64,000 nt of DNA from Flavobacterium lotistagni (GCF_011392125.1 NZ_JAAJBU010000001.1:62001-126000), one strand, 5' to 3'. Shown: positions 45,207-54,617, counted from the stretch's first letter. Numbers and translations: made by a program. The notes: generated by a model from the sequence alone, not told the origin.

Positions 45207-45287
45207 ACACAGATTGCACAGATTTACACAGATTATACTGATTTTTTTTAGTGTGAATTAGTGCAATCTGTGTTAAAACAAATCTTT
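45207..45287. repeat. inverted CACAGATT-type spacer array
   Basis: acacagattg, cacagattta, cacagatta, tactgattt, then a reverse arm agtgtgaatt, agtgcaatct, gtgttaaaac. It fills the gap between the lemA stop codon and the next start codon. Confidence 0.7.
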
Positions 45288-45288
45288 T

Positions 45289-45729
45289 ATGTCTAAAGTT
45301 GAAGATTTCCTAACCCAAGCCGAAGAGCAAGCTATAGTGGAAGCCATTCGTGTGGCCGAAACCGCTACTTCTGGCGAAATCCGGGTGCATATCGAAAAAT
45401 CGTCGGAGCTTCCGGCTTATGACCGCGCTTTGGAAGTGTTTCACTTGCTCGGTATGGACCAAACCCAACTCAAAAATGGCGTGCTGATTTATGTGGCTGT
45501 GAAAGACCGCGCTTTTGCCATCTGCGGCGACAAAGGCATTAACGATTTAGTGCCTACAGATTTCTGGGAAAGTACGAAAGAAATCATGGCGTCTCATTTC
45601 AAAAACGGCAATTTCAAACAAGGTTTGATCGACGGAATCACCAAAGCAGGCGAACAACTCAAGACTTATTTCCCTTGTCAGGAAGACGACCAGGACGAAT
45701 TATCGAACGAAATTTCAAAAGGCGAATGA
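45289..45729 (+). CDS. TPM-domain protein, soluble
   Basis: A 146-residue protein made of one TPM domain (EQAIVEAIRVAETATSGEIRVHIEK, KNGVLIYVAVKDRAFAICGDKGINDLV, TDFWESTKEIMASHFKNGNFKQGL). TPM domains have been reported as phosphatases or as partners of membrane proteins; no catalytic set can be named here. The stop codon overlaps the next gene by ATGA. Confidence 0.9.
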   Translation: MSKVEDFLTQAEEQAIVEAIRVAETATSGEIRVHIEKSSELPAYDRALEVFHLLGMDQTQLKNGVLIYVAVKDRAFAICGDKGINDLVPTDFWESTKEIMASHFKNGNFKQGLIDGITKAGEQLKTYFPCQEDDQDELSNEISKGE

Positions 45730-46517
45730 AAAATTACCCAACTTCTTGTCGTGGGCTGCTATTGATGGTCTGCCTATTGGTTTCTGCTTTTAGTTTTGCC
45801 CAGTTCGATATTCCGCCCAAACCCCAATTCCAAACTAGCGTTTATGATTACGCCAATCTTCTGAGCGCCAATGAAAAAGCGCAGCTCGAGGAAAAACTCG
45901 TTAAATATTCTGATTCCACTTCATCGCAAATCGTGGTCATTACTATCGAGAGTTTAAAAAACGAAGATGTTTTGGCACTCGCGACCAAATGGGGCCATGC
46001 TTGGGGATTGGGCCAAGCCAAAGAAGACAACGGAACCATCGTACTGGTAGCCAAAGACGAACGCAAAATCGCGATTGCCCCGGGTTACGGACTTGAAGAC
46101 CGTTTGACTGCCGGCCAAGGCGGAGAAATTATCCGGAACATTATCGTGCCGGAATTCAAAGCCGGAAGTTATTACAACGGGCTCGACAAAGGTACAGACG
46201 CCATCATCGACGTTTATAAAGGCAAATACAAAGGCGAACGCAAAAGCAATAAGAAAGATTCGTTTCCGGTACTTCCATTTATTATTGTTGTTATTATTAT
46301 TCTGGTGATTATTTCCAGAGGCAAACGCAATGGCGGTAATTCAGGAGGCTTGGGCAGTGCGCCTAGTTTACTCGATGTGATTATCCTAAGTAATTTAGGA
46401 CGCAGCGGTGGCGGCAGTTTCGGCGGTTCTTCCGGAGGTGGATTTGGCGGTGGCGGCTTCGGCGGCGGTTTCGGTGGCGGCGGATTCAGCGGTGGCGGGA
46501 GTAGCGGCGGTTGGTAA
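45726..46517 (+). CDS. membrane TPM-domain protein with Gly-rich tail
   Basis: A 263-residue YgcG-type protein. Signal peptide 1-24 (SFAQ), TPM domain about 35-170 (YANLLSANEKAQLEEKLVKYSDSTSSQIVVITIESL, IAIAPGYGLEDRLT), a membrane helix (FPVLPFIIVVIIILVIIS, about 180-200) and a tail of about 55 residues almost wholly Gly/Ser/Phe ending in GGW. The start is the ATG at 45726, not further upstream, because the longer reading runs through the end of the preceding gene. It overlaps that gene by ATGA. Confidence 0.92.
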   Translation: MKNYPTSCRGLLLMVCLLVSAFSFAQFDIPPKPQFQTSVYDYANLLSANEKAQLEEKLVKYSDSTSSQIVVITIESLKNEDVLALATKWGHAWGLGQAKEDNGTIVLVAKDERKIAIAPGYGLEDRLTAGQGGEIIRNIIVPEFKAGSYYNGLDKGTDAIIDVYKGKYKGERKSNKKDSFPVLPFIIVVIIILVIISRGKRNGGNSGGLGSAPSLLDVIILSNLGRSGGGSFGGSSGGGFGGGGFGGGFGGGGFSGGGSSGGW

Positions 46518-46523
46518 TTACAG

Positions 46524-46551
46524 TTGATGGTTGATGGTTGTTGGTTAATGG
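46524..46551. repeat. one-arm 7-nt spacer array
   Basis: gttgatg, gttgatg, gttgttg, gttaatg, starting six bases after the TPM stop codon. Confidence 0.7.
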
Positions 46552-46580
46552 ATCACGCAGTCTCAATAGAAATCGAAAAT

Positions 46581-46620
46581 AAAAAAAGCTACAATGTTAC
46601 CGTTGTAGCTTTTATTTTTT
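46581..46620. terminator. bidirectional terminator
   Basis: AAAGCTACAA, loop TGTTACCG, TTGTAGCTTT, with A-run before and T-run after; between convergent genes. Confidence 0.85.
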
Positions 46621-46633
46621 AAACCGGTTGATC

Positions 46634-48010
46634 TCAATTCCTGATGAGCTTAACAGGTGCTAATCTATTGGACGTGCTTTTAAGGATGTAGATTCCTTGT
46701 GCCAAGTCTGGTAATTCGTAAATGCCAGTAGACAAAGTCATTGATTGAATCTTATTTCCGAGCAGGTTATAGATTTCGAAATCACTCGCAGACGGCAGGC
46801 CTTCCACATAAATTTTGCCGGAAAACGTTTGTGTGATCGCTGGCTTTGTAAAAGTTGCATCCGATGTACTTAAAGTTTCATTCTGGAACAGCCAAGTGTA
46901 AGTAGCTCCGAATTCGCCTTTCCAATAATTCTCGGAATGAGTGCCATAGCTGTCAAACTTGGTGAAAGTGTTGGCAGCGGTCAGGCCTTTTCCCATCAGA
47001 TTGTTCTTTACGGTATTGACATTCGGAACCATGGTGGAGGATTCGGTGGTGCCGCAAACAAAATACATCCGGTGGTTTTGCAAAACCGAAGGCGCAAATG
47101 TGTTGATGTAGGCGTTCATATCATTCAGAGCAAACCAATAAGCCGGGCTTAGGTTGCCCACTTTCCGGAAAACATTTGGATATTCACAGGCGGTATAAGT
47201 AGCAATCAAAGCGCCCATTGAACTTCCAATCAAAGCGCTCATCGCGGGTTCTGGTCGTGTTCGGTAATTGGCGTCAATGTAGGGTTTCAAAGTATTGACC
47301 AAAAACGCAGCATACTCCTCTCCGTCGCCACCACCATAACTCGGGTTGACCCACGGAGAATATTCATTGAGCCTTTCTCCGCCGCCGTTGTCAATTCCGA
47401 CAACAATTGCACCGTAATCACCTTGATTGAAAAGGTTGTTCAAAGTTTCGTCTACTTGCCATTCGCCAGAAAATGACGTCAGGTTGTCAAACAAATTCTG
47501 TCCGTCTTGCATGTACAGCACTGGATAATTTTTAGCCGAGGTATCATAATCCGGTGGCAGATATAACCAAATCCTTCTGGTAGTACTCAGTTGTGGAATA
47601 CCAAATGCGTTACTTAAAATTTGAACATTGGAGGCCGCCGTTCCGCTGGCACCAGTACCTAAATCTTCCCAAGACTGGATCGTTAGGTTGATGGTTTGCG
47701 GAGCACTGGAAAAAGTAAAACTGCGATTGGGCAAATAACTCCCGGTGGCATTTCCTTCCACACTAGGCCAACTGCCACGAGTGAATTTATATTCGACCGT
47801 TCCGGTGCCTTGTGGAATAACAATCTGTAGATTTCCCAAACCATCGGGTTGCATGGCATAAGCCGGATCGGCAGGATTCCAGGTATTAACACTTCCCGCA
47901 AGATAAATCGTTGCACCCACTGGAGTATTGGCAGGCCAACCCGTAATTTTCAAGGTAACTTGTGCGAAAGTAGCAGACGATAATAGCAGAAGAAAGTAAA
48001 TCTTTTTCAT
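46634..48010 (-). CDS. secreted alpha/beta-hydrolase esterase with starch-binding-like N-domain and T9SS tail
   Basis: A 458-residue exported protein (start at MKKIYFLLLL, 48010; signal peptide 1-17). Residues about 20-115 form a sandwich domain like CBM20/48 (YLAGSVNTWNPADP, EYKFTRGSW). Residues about 135-375 are an esterase-D/PF00756-like alpha/beta hydrolase (RIWLYLPPDYDTSAKNYPVLYMQDGQNLF, nucleophile in ALIGSSMGALIATY, VVGIDNGGGERLNEYSPW). The C-terminal 75 residues are a T9SS sorting domain (IYNLLGNKIQS to LIRN). The substrate may be a feruloyl or acetyl ester on polysaccharide, or an enterobactin-like ester; this is not decidable from sequence. Confidence 0.9.
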   Translation of the reverse strand: MKKIYFLLLLSSATFAQVTLKITGWPANTPVGATIYLAGSVNTWNPADPAYAMQPDGLGNLQIVIPQGTGTVEYKFTRGSWPSVEGNATGSYLPNRSFTFSSAPQTINLTIQSWEDLGTGASGTAASNVQILSNAFGIPQLSTTRRIWLYLPPDYDTSAKNYPVLYMQDGQNLFDNLTSFSGEWQVDETLNNLFNQGDYGAIVVGIDNGGGERLNEYSPWVNPSYGGGDGEEYAAFLVNTLKPYIDANYRTRPEPAMSALIGSSMGALIATYTACEYPNVFRKVGNLSPAYWFALNDMNAYINTFAPSVLQNHRMYFVCGTTESSTMVPNVNTVKNNLMGKGLTAANTFTKFDSYGTHSENYWKGEFGATYTWLFQNETLSTSDATFTKPAITQTFSGKIYVEGLPSASDFEIYNLLGNKIQSMTLSTGIYELPDLAQGIYILKSTSNRLAPVKLIRN

Positions 48011-48070
48011 TGGAATCAATTTCAATTTCATCCAAAAGTAAACGATTTTGAATTCCTGAGCAACGTCGCT

Positions 48071-50857
48071 TTAGTGCATCATGAACCGACTTCCGCGTGA
48101 AGGCTTTTCTTTTCCGGCGAATTTCTCGATTTTATATGTAAGGGAAAACATCACGTAGCGCTTCAAGACTATGTTTTCTTCATCACGAATCATCGTTGAG
48201 GTAATGGTTCGGCTGTTGCTTTGGTTCTGATTGAGTAAGTCGTAAACTTTAACTTTAGCCGTAAACTTCTTCTTATAAAAATTGTAAGCCAAGCTAGTGT
48301 TCCAGAGGTAAAAGTCTTTTTTGAAACCGTCGGCGATTCTGGAATTGTAGGTGTAGCCGAAGTCATTTCCGAAAACCCAGTTCTTTGGCCAGTAAGCGGT
48401 AGTCTGCAAATTAAATTTGTGCAACGTGTTCGAAGTGGCACTAATCACGTAATTGCTATATTCAGTATGATCGAAAGTCACGTTATAAGTTGGATTCAGC
48501 GTGAATAATTCACCATATTCGTAGGTGAAATTGAGCCTTGGCGTGATTTCCCAGCCTTTAGCGGTAAAGGTTTCATTGTTGGTAAATCCTTTTGTTTTGT
48601 TGAAACCAGCATGACAGCCTATGCCTATTTTAAAAACATGCGCTTCTTTCTTGTACGATTTGTTCCAATTGCCACCAAACCATGCCTCGTAATTCCCTTT
48701 GATATTTTCATAAGTAGTGGTGCGTTTCCCGCTGGCATCATAAACTGTCGAAGCAACGATTTGATTTTCGTAGAAATCACCGCTGTAAAACAAGTTGTAA
48801 CCCGATCGCGTGGCGTAATCATAATCGCTAAAACGTGTATAAATACTATGGCTTTTAATCAAACCAACATTAGGATTTCCCAGATAAGTATTAAGTGGAT
48901 CGGCACGATTTTCTACAGGCAAAAGTTGGCTCGCGGCGGGCATTTCCCCGTTGAATTGATAATTCATCCAAATGGACTTCGACTTCTCGAAACGAAAACT
49001 ACCGTATGCACTTGCATAAGGAAAAAGATAATTCTTGTTCAAAGTAACCGTATTGGAAAGGTAATCTGAAAAATTGTCTTGCTGCACAATGGTAGTTCCG
49101 CCAGTAAAACTCAAGTCGAATTTCTTCTTTTGAATCGAAAAACCCGATTTAGGTGTAATCATTTTGATATTCGAGAACAGGTAATAAGTGAGTTCCGGAT
49201 TGTCATTGGTATAGCTTTGGGTTGTGGTATCGAAATCAAATGCTTTGCGGTCTTGGATGGATTTTTCCCTTCGCCAATAAACTCCGAAGATAATCGCGGT
49301 CGAATCCCGAAGTGGCTCGCCATACTCAATTTCCGATTCGTAAACGTCTTTCAGCTCGCGGTTGTTTAGCACCTGATTGCGAATGTCATCTGCCACTGCA
49401 CTTTGGTAAAACCTTGATACCGATTGGTTTTTGGTATTGGTTTTCTCTTGGTTGTTCTCGTTGCCGAACATCAGATTCAAGTAACGGCCTTTCTTTTTGA
49501 ACGCTTTATTGAAGTTGATTGAATTCCCGAAGTTGGTGACGTCGTTTTCTTCTTCGTAGCGCGAATCGCTGTCATTGAGCAACAACCCATTCTCGTCTTT
49601 TGAATTTTGTGCAGAAATATTGCTGTAGCGACTGTGCGCTTTAGTGAATTTCGGGCTGATAAAAAACACCGCAGTCGAATCAAGTTTGTACTCGAAATTC
49701 ATACTTGCATTGTGCCCGTATCGATCATCGGTGGTTTGTGCCTGCGAAGTGGTATTGAGATTTCCCGTCGGCAACAACGAAACTTGCTGGGTTCTGTTGG
49801 TGTTGCGCGTATGCGAATTCGAAAACAAATAACTCACGTTCGAACCAAAATCCTTGAACCATTCATCGGCGTAATTCGCCCCGAACATATTAGATTGCAC
49901 GATGCCTTTGTTGCCGCCAAAACGCAAGCTGCCAATGCCGTATGAGCCATCGCGGTTGAAATAATAAGCCACGTTTCGTCCGCCGCCCATATTGTCGAAA
50001 ACCTCGTCCATGGAGAAACCAGTCGAGTTGATGTTGTTTGAGGAAGCCAATACACTGATCTTGCGTTTGTTTTTGAAATAATTCACCAGAGCACTGCTTT
50101 CATAACGTTTATCCGAGCCATAGCCACCCATAAACTTGCCGAACAAGCCTTTGTTTTTGTCTTCGTCGATGGTCAGGTTGATGCTCGCCTTGTCTGAACT
50201 TGCCGTTTGTTTGGTGAGTTCTTCTTTCTTGGTTTTGGTGTCTGAAATCTGGACTTTGTTGATAATATCGGAAGGCAAACTTTGCAAAGCGATTTTTCCG
50301 TCGCTATCGAAAAAAGGTTTGCCGTTGACCAATACTTGATTCACTTCTTTGCCATTGACGGTAATTTTTCCTTCGGACGAAACCTCTACACCGGGCAATT
50401 GTTTGAGCAAAGTTTCAACATTAGAATCGGGTCGGAGCTTAAACGAAGCCGCATTGAATTCGAGCGTATCTTTTTTGACCCGAATGGGCGGTGCTTCTGT
50501 TTTGATAGTGACTTCACCCAATACGTTGGCATTGTCTGTTAGATACAAAACGCCAAAATCTTGGTCTTCGGTAATGTTTTTTAATGGTTTGACCAAAGTC
50601 TGAAAACCGACAAAAGACACTTTGAGTTCGAGGGGTTTATCGAACTTTCTGGTCTTGATGGAGAAATTGCCGCTTTTATCGGTAATGGTATAATCGATCA
50701 TCGTGGAATCGGCTACTGAAGTTAAGTAAACCGTAGCGGATTCTAACGGCACTTGGGTGTTCTTTTCGAGTACTTTGCCATTAATGGTAATATTGTTTTG
50801 CGAAAACGCGAGGGTGCTACAGCATAAAGTCACGAAAAACAGAAATCGTTGAAGCAT
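48071..50857 (-). CDS. TonB-dependent receptor-like outer-membrane beta-barrel
   Basis: A 928-residue outer-membrane protein. Signal peptide 1-19; a CarboxypepD_reg-like domain about 22-105 (ITINGKVLEKNTQVPLESATVYL); a plug-like region about 125-210 (FNAASFKLRPDSNVETLLKQLPGVEVSSEGKITVNGKEVNQVLVNGKPFF); then a long barrel of alternating strands ending in FAGKEKPSRGSRFMMH. It belongs to the outer-membrane beta-barrel family without a classic TonB box visible. There is no SusD partner next to it, so glycan uptake is not specially indicated. Ligand unknown. Confidence 0.88.
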   Translation of the reverse strand: MLQRFLFFVTLCCSTLAFSQNNITINGKVLEKNTQVPLESATVYLTSVADSTMIDYTITDKSGNFSIKTRKFDKPLELKVSFVGFQTLVKPLKNITEDQDFGVLYLTDNANVLGEVTIKTEAPPIRVKKDTLEFNAASFKLRPDSNVETLLKQLPGVEVSSEGKITVNGKEVNQVLVNGKPFFDSDGKIALQSLPSDIINKVQISDTKTKKEELTKQTASSDKASINLTIDEDKNKGLFGKFMGGYGSDKRYESSALVNYFKNKRKISVLASSNNINSTGFSMDEVFDNMGGGRNVAYYFNRDGSYGIGSLRFGGNKGIVQSNMFGANYADEWFKDFGSNVSYLFSNSHTRNTNRTQQVSLLPTGNLNTTSQAQTTDDRYGHNASMNFEYKLDSTAVFFISPKFTKAHSRYSNISAQNSKDENGLLLNDSDSRYEEENDVTNFGNSINFNKAFKKKGRYLNLMFGNENNQEKTNTKNQSVSRFYQSAVADDIRNQVLNNRELKDVYESEIEYGEPLRDSTAIIFGVYWRREKSIQDRKAFDFDTTTQSYTNDNPELTYYLFSNIKMITPKSGFSIQKKKFDLSFTGGTTIVQQDNFSDYLSNTVTLNKNYLFPYASAYGSFRFEKSKSIWMNYQFNGEMPAASQLLPVENRADPLNTYLGNPNVGLIKSHSIYTRFSDYDYATRSGYNLFYSGDFYENQIVASTVYDASGKRTTTYENIKGNYEAWFGGNWNKSYKKEAHVFKIGIGCHAGFNKTKGFTNNETFTAKGWEITPRLNFTYEYGELFTLNPTYNVTFDHTEYSNYVISATSNTLHKFNLQTTAYWPKNWVFGNDFGYTYNSRIADGFKKDFYLWNTSLAYNFYKKKFTAKVKVYDLLNQNQSNSRTITSTMIRDEENIVLKRYVMFSLTYKIEKFAGKEKPSRGSRFMMH

Positions 50858-50931
50858 AAAGTTTTATTTGAATCCAAAAGTCGGGATTTCCGTTGAAAGA
50901 AAAAAAATCTTACAATAAATCAGCATGAAAT

Positions 50932-50956
50932 AAAAAAATCCCGAGGGCTCGGGATT
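50932..50956 (-). terminator. terminator of the surface-protein operon
   Basis: AATCCCGAG, loop of two plus neighbours, CTCGGGATT with a run of Ts on the minus strand. Confidence 0.85.
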
Positions 50957-51013
50957 CTTAGGAAAGGCATATAAAAAATCTAAACGTTATTCCAATTTTT
51001 TAAAAGTTGAAGG

Positions 51014-52804
51014 CTAGTTCTTGATAACCTTTTCGGTGAAAAGACCATTTGGTGTTTCGATTTTCATTAGATAAATTCCTTTGGGCTGGTTTTGCAAATT
51101 GATTTCTATTTCTTTCTGGTCGTTTACCTTTGCTTTAAAAACCATACGTCCATAAAAATCGGCTATTGAAATCAGACCTTGTGATATATTATTTAGAGAA
51201 ACTCTGAAAACACCGTCATTTGGATTAGGAAATACTTCTATGTGCTTGACCGGTATCTCACGTCCTGTTTGTTCATAATCTGTTTCCGCTAATTCGTTTT
51301 GTTGGTTTCTAGCCAAGAACGTACCGGTGCAGCCTGCAATATATGCGTGGAATCTTGCTCCACCGGTAACACTGAACGACGGCTTCAATAGTACCGAATT
51401 ACCTCCGTGGTAGATGGCCAATGATGTAGTACCGCTGATACTGTTGCTGGCTTCAATGGTGTTGGCAGCTTGCCGGTTATCTGAGCCCGAAGACACGTTT
51501 TGAGTTATTACCAATGTATTCGGGCATGCGGACGTAATGGTAGGAATAGGCTGAGGCATTTCTGAAATCGGATGTGCATTCAACGACACAGAATTCAATA
51601 TGACGGAAGAATTACTATAGGAATCTTGACTGTCAATCTTGTGCAAATAGAAATTTCTGTTGTTGGTCGTGTATGTTGAGCTCAACCAAATGTTGTTGTA
51701 TTTATCCCTTTGTATATAATTGAAATTGGCCGGAAACGAGGATGTATTCCCAAACTCATTCAAGGTCCTGGCGGCCGCAGCAATATTGCTCAGGTTCTTT
51801 ACAATAATTTCCCCTAAAGGTGAACCCGGATTGTTTAGGTAAAATGGGAATCTCACCAAATAAACATTGTCTGAATTGGCTGAAAATTCAAACTCCTGTA
51901 CCATTTTAGGAATTGTAATCGTATTTTCCGAATGAACTTCGACAAAATTGCTGAACTGTCCGGTAGCGCTATTGAAATTAAGGGTGTAAAACGAGCTAGT
52001 GTAACTCGGTGCATTTTGGCGTGAAGTAGTTATCAATCCGCCGAGTTTAGCATTGTTGGGCGACATCTTGAATACTGATTCGACCCTGCCCCGCAAATCA
52101 AATCCGCCATAGCCTGGGTTAGCAAGATTGACTGCCGGATCATAGATTTGCGCATTGGTAAAAGTTGACTCCACAGGAACAACACTAAAGCCGGTGGTGT
52201 CAAGCTTATAGCTAAGCACCTTGTAGATACTTTGCACAATAACCCAATAACCATCATTGGCCGCATTTTTCGCCACAGTTATCGGGCTAAAAGAATAAGC
52301 ATTTGAAAATTCACTTCCGCTGGCATCTTTAAGCCTTAATGAATAATTCGTTGTAATTGAATTGTCGGGAAATGTATTGATATTCAATAAAATACCCAAC
52401 GGATTGGCCGTGTTAAATTCAACTATCGAATAGGTGTACATACATGTTGAGGTTGAGCCCAAAGTATTATATTGGATTGCCCTGAAAATATAATACTGAT
52501 TGCTGTTTGCCGGATTGGGCACAATCATCACATTGTTTATGGAGAGCGGAACCAATGCGCCGCCATTAGTCATTACAGCATGGTTTTTATTCCATACGGT
52601 TATACCATTGGTGTAGAATAATAAATTACCGTTGACATCGCTTATCGTAGCGTTTCCATATTGACCGGAATTGGAAACAGTTCCTACCACTGGAGGGTTC
52701 GTTGTAAAATCGATATCCGACACACCCAATTGCCAGTGGTTGTTTTGATTCTGTGCCCAACTAGAAATACAGCCTAGAATCAAGGCTAAAATTAACTTTC
52801 TCAT
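51014..52804 (-). CDS. large secreted protein with T9SS sorting domain
   Basis: A 596-residue exported protein with signal peptide 1-17. The main part reads as a beta-propeller-like series about internal state (WQLGVSDIDFTTNPPVVGTV, YGNATISDVNGNLLFYTNGITVWNKNHAVM, NPANSNQYYIFRAIQ) as seen in many Bacteroidetes surface proteins. Residues about 520-596 are the sorting domain (EVFPNPNDGVFRVSL to EKVIKN). No enzyme motif is evident. It is the last gene of a three-gene operon with the YadA-head-like and small T9SS proteins. Confidence 0.85.
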   Translation of the reverse strand: MRKLILALILGCISSWAQNQNNHWQLGVSDIDFTTNPPVVGTVSNSGQYGNATISDVNGNLLFYTNGITVWNKNHAVMTNGGALVPLSINNVMIVPNPANSNQYYIFRAIQYNTLGSTSTCMYTYSIVEFNTANPLGILLNINTFPDNSITTNYSLRLKDASGSEFSNAYSFSPITVAKNAANDGYWVIVQSIYKVLSYKLDTTGFSVVPVESTFTNAQIYDPAVNLANPGYGGFDLRGRVESVFKMSPNNAKLGGLITTSRQNAPSYTSSFYTLNFNSATGQFSNFVEVHSENTITIPKMVQEFEFSANSDNVYLVRFPFYLNNPGSPLGEIIVKNLSNIAAAARTLNEFGNTSSFPANFNYIQRDKYNNIWLSSTYTTNNRNFYLHKIDSQDSYSNSSVILNSVSLNAHPISEMPQPIPTITSACPNTLVITQNVSSGSDNRQAANTIEASNSISGTTSLAIYHGGNSVLLKPSFSVTGGARFHAYIAGCTGTFLARNQQNELAETDYEQTGREIPVKHIEVFPNPNDGVFRVSLNNISQGLISIADFYGRMVFKAKVNDQKEIEINLQNQPKGIYLMKIETPNGLFTEKVIKN

Positions 52805-52834
52805 AATTTCATATTTTAACGATTAAACATGAAA

Positions 52835-53926
52835 TTACTTCTGATTCATTTTAGCTTCAAGCGCTTCGATTCTTTTGTTCTGAGCAATGATATACAAAGT
52901 CAACTCTTCGATTTTCTCTTGTTGGATTCTGGCCATTTCCGCTACATTGATGCCATCTTCTTTCACCTGATTGGCTGAAGGAACATTAGGCAAATGTTTG
53001 TTTTTGGCTATAAAAGCTTCTAGATCAGACAATGGTTTCAATTCGTAATCATTGGCAAATACATAATCTGCCCATGTGGAGTTTAGCGCTACTCTAACTT
53101 CATCGCTCAAAATTCCACCTTTAACAAATAAATTGTAATTGCTTACGCTGGCACTACCAGCCAAAGTTGGAAAATTTCCGAATCCGGTTGTGCCATTGCC
53201 GCCGATTCCCACTTTGCCCTGCAGTTTGAGTTGATCAGCCGAAAAATCGCCCCAGATAAGAGGATTCCCAGCTTGTGCGGCCACATTGGCATCTGCAACG
53301 ACATCGATATACAACTTGTTGTTTCCGGTTTCATTGTAGCCCGCATTCACACCAATCATCACATTGGACGAACCCGCTTTGAACCCTGCCTTTTGCCCAA
53401 TCAGGGTATTCCCATCGCCCACTGCCTGATTCCCGGCTTGCGTCCCATACATGGTGTTTCCCCACGCATTAAAAAGTCCTCCGGCACCCCAGCCTGTGAT
53501 GGTATTATTACCTCCGGTAATATTTTCTGCACCCGCACCAAATCCCAAAAAGGTATTCTGTCCGCCGGTAGTGTTTTTAATACCGACCAGGCCGCCGATG
53601 AAAGTGTTGTAGAAAGCTGTCGTTTGCGCCGCCCCGGCGGATCTTCCAATCAAAGTATTGTATTCACCTGTGGAAACGTTAGGCCCGGCTGCCCAACCTA
53701 CAAAGGTATTATTGGCTCCAGTGGTATCGGCGCCACCTGTAACTGTGCCGATAAATACATTATTCGCTCCGGTGGTCAATGCTGCGCCGGCACCTGTTCC
53801 TACCCTTACGCTGGAACTGCCTCCTACGGTTGTCGAAGTTGGAGTGGCTGATGTTAGAGATATTGTTTGTGCATTACTGCTAAAGATTCCGGCAAGTAAG
53901 AAACCTGCCATAACTAATTTCTTCAT
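52835..53926 (-). CDS. YadA-head-like repeat protein with trimer-type C-terminus
   Basis: A 363-residue exported protein (signal peptide 1-20). Residues about 35-215 consist of short turns such as GANNVFIG, GANNTFVGWAAG, GEYNTLIGRSAG, GGQNTFLGFGAG, GDGNTLIGQKAG, SSNVMIGVNAG, the pattern of the YadA head beta-roll. The C-terminus (WADYVFANDYELKPLSDLEAFIAKNKHLPNVPS, ELTLYIIAQNKRIEALEAKMNQK) ends in a coiled coil, without the membrane anchor of trimeric autotransporters and without a T9SS tail. It should form a trimeric fibre; how it is anchored is not evident. Confidence 0.85.
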   Translation of the reverse strand: MKKLVMAGFLLAGIFSSNAQTISLTSATPTSTTVGGSSSVRVGTGAGAALTTGANNVFIGTVTGGADTTGANNTFVGWAAGPNVSTGEYNTLIGRSAGAAQTTAFYNTFIGGLVGIKNTTGGQNTFLGFGAGAENITGGNNTITGWGAGGLFNAWGNTMYGTQAGNQAVGDGNTLIGQKAGFKAGSSNVMIGVNAGYNETGNNKLYIDVVADANVAAQAGNPLIWGDFSADQLKLQGKVGIGGNGTTGFGNFPTLAGSASVSNYNLFVKGGILSDEVRVALNSTWADYVFANDYELKPLSDLEAFIAKNKHLPNVPSANQVKEDGINVAEMARIQQEKIEELTLYIIAQNKRIEALEAKMNQK

Positions 53927-53957
53927 GTGTTTAAGATTTAATTGTTATAGAATGGAT

Positions 53958-54539
53958 TTAATTTTTAATGAATTGGATACTAGCGTACATATTGTTGCCT
54001 AGATTGAGTTTGAGAATATAATTCCCATTGGCAAAACCAGAAACGTCAATGGTATAACTCTGTATTGGTGGAGCAAAATTCTGTGACACCTTGGAAACAC
54101 CAAACATGTCATAAATCGTGAAGTTCTCGACTTGATAATTTGACACTGTGAAATTAAGTTCAGTATGCACCGGAACCGGGTAGACCACAGTTAGTGGCGA
54201 ACCAATTTTTCCTGAGCCGCCAGGTTTAGGTTTGATTACTGTTCCTGGTGGATCACCTGGCGCACATGTCATACATGGACTAGGCATTTGGGGTTTAAAA
54301 ACAATCGAATAATTCTGGTGGGGCTTGATTACGACCGAATCGTCAGAGTAGATTTTCCCTTGTAAAACCACATTTTGGGTATTGTTGACTATGACGTCAT
54401 CTTGAAAATCCAAGTCTAGATTTTCGTTGTCAGAAGAGAAAATGACGTAAGCCGAATTGTTAGAGAAATTAATCGTTTGAGCTACTACATCTTTGCTCCA
54501 TATGACCAGAAAAAAAATAAAATAAAGCAGCCGTCTCAT
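53958..54539 (-). CDS. small T9SS-sorted surface protein
   Basis: A 193-residue exported protein (signal peptide 1-20, VVAQ). A beta-rich part (IYSDDSVVIKPHQNYSIVFKPQ) is followed by a Pro/Gly/Cys segment (PSPCMTCAPGDPPGTVIKPKPGGSG) and a C-terminal sorting domain (VYPVPVHTELNFTV to IQFIKN). First gene of the operon that continues into the YadA-head-like and 596-residue proteins; the promoter box TACATTTG is on the minus strand at 54572-54579. Confidence 0.82.
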   Translation of the reverse strand: MRRLLYFIFFLVIWSKDVVAQTINFSNNSAYVIFSSDNENLDLDFQDDVIVNNTQNVVLQGKIYSDDSVVIKPHQNYSIVFKPQMPSPCMTCAPGDPPGTVIKPKPGGSGKIGSPLTVVYPVPVHTELNFTVSNYQVENFTIYDMFGVSKVSQNFAPPIQSYTIDVSGFANGNYILKLNLGNNMYASIQFIKN

Positions 54540-54571
54540 AAGTGTTGGTTTGGATATGCATCAAATGTAGT

Positions 54572-54579
54572 ACAAGCTC
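54572..54579 (-). promoter_or_regulatory. -7 box of the surface-protein operon
   Basis: Minus-strand TACATTTG, a full match to TAnnTTTG, 33 bases before the start codon at 54539. Confidence 0.6.
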
Positions 54580-54617
54580 CTACTGAAAAACATCCCATAA
54601 AAAGGGTAATTTTTATC

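Noticed and set aside
46400..46515. Gly-rich repeat as a separate repeat element
   Set aside because: It is the normal Gly/Ser/Phe tail of the membrane TPM protein and is irregular.
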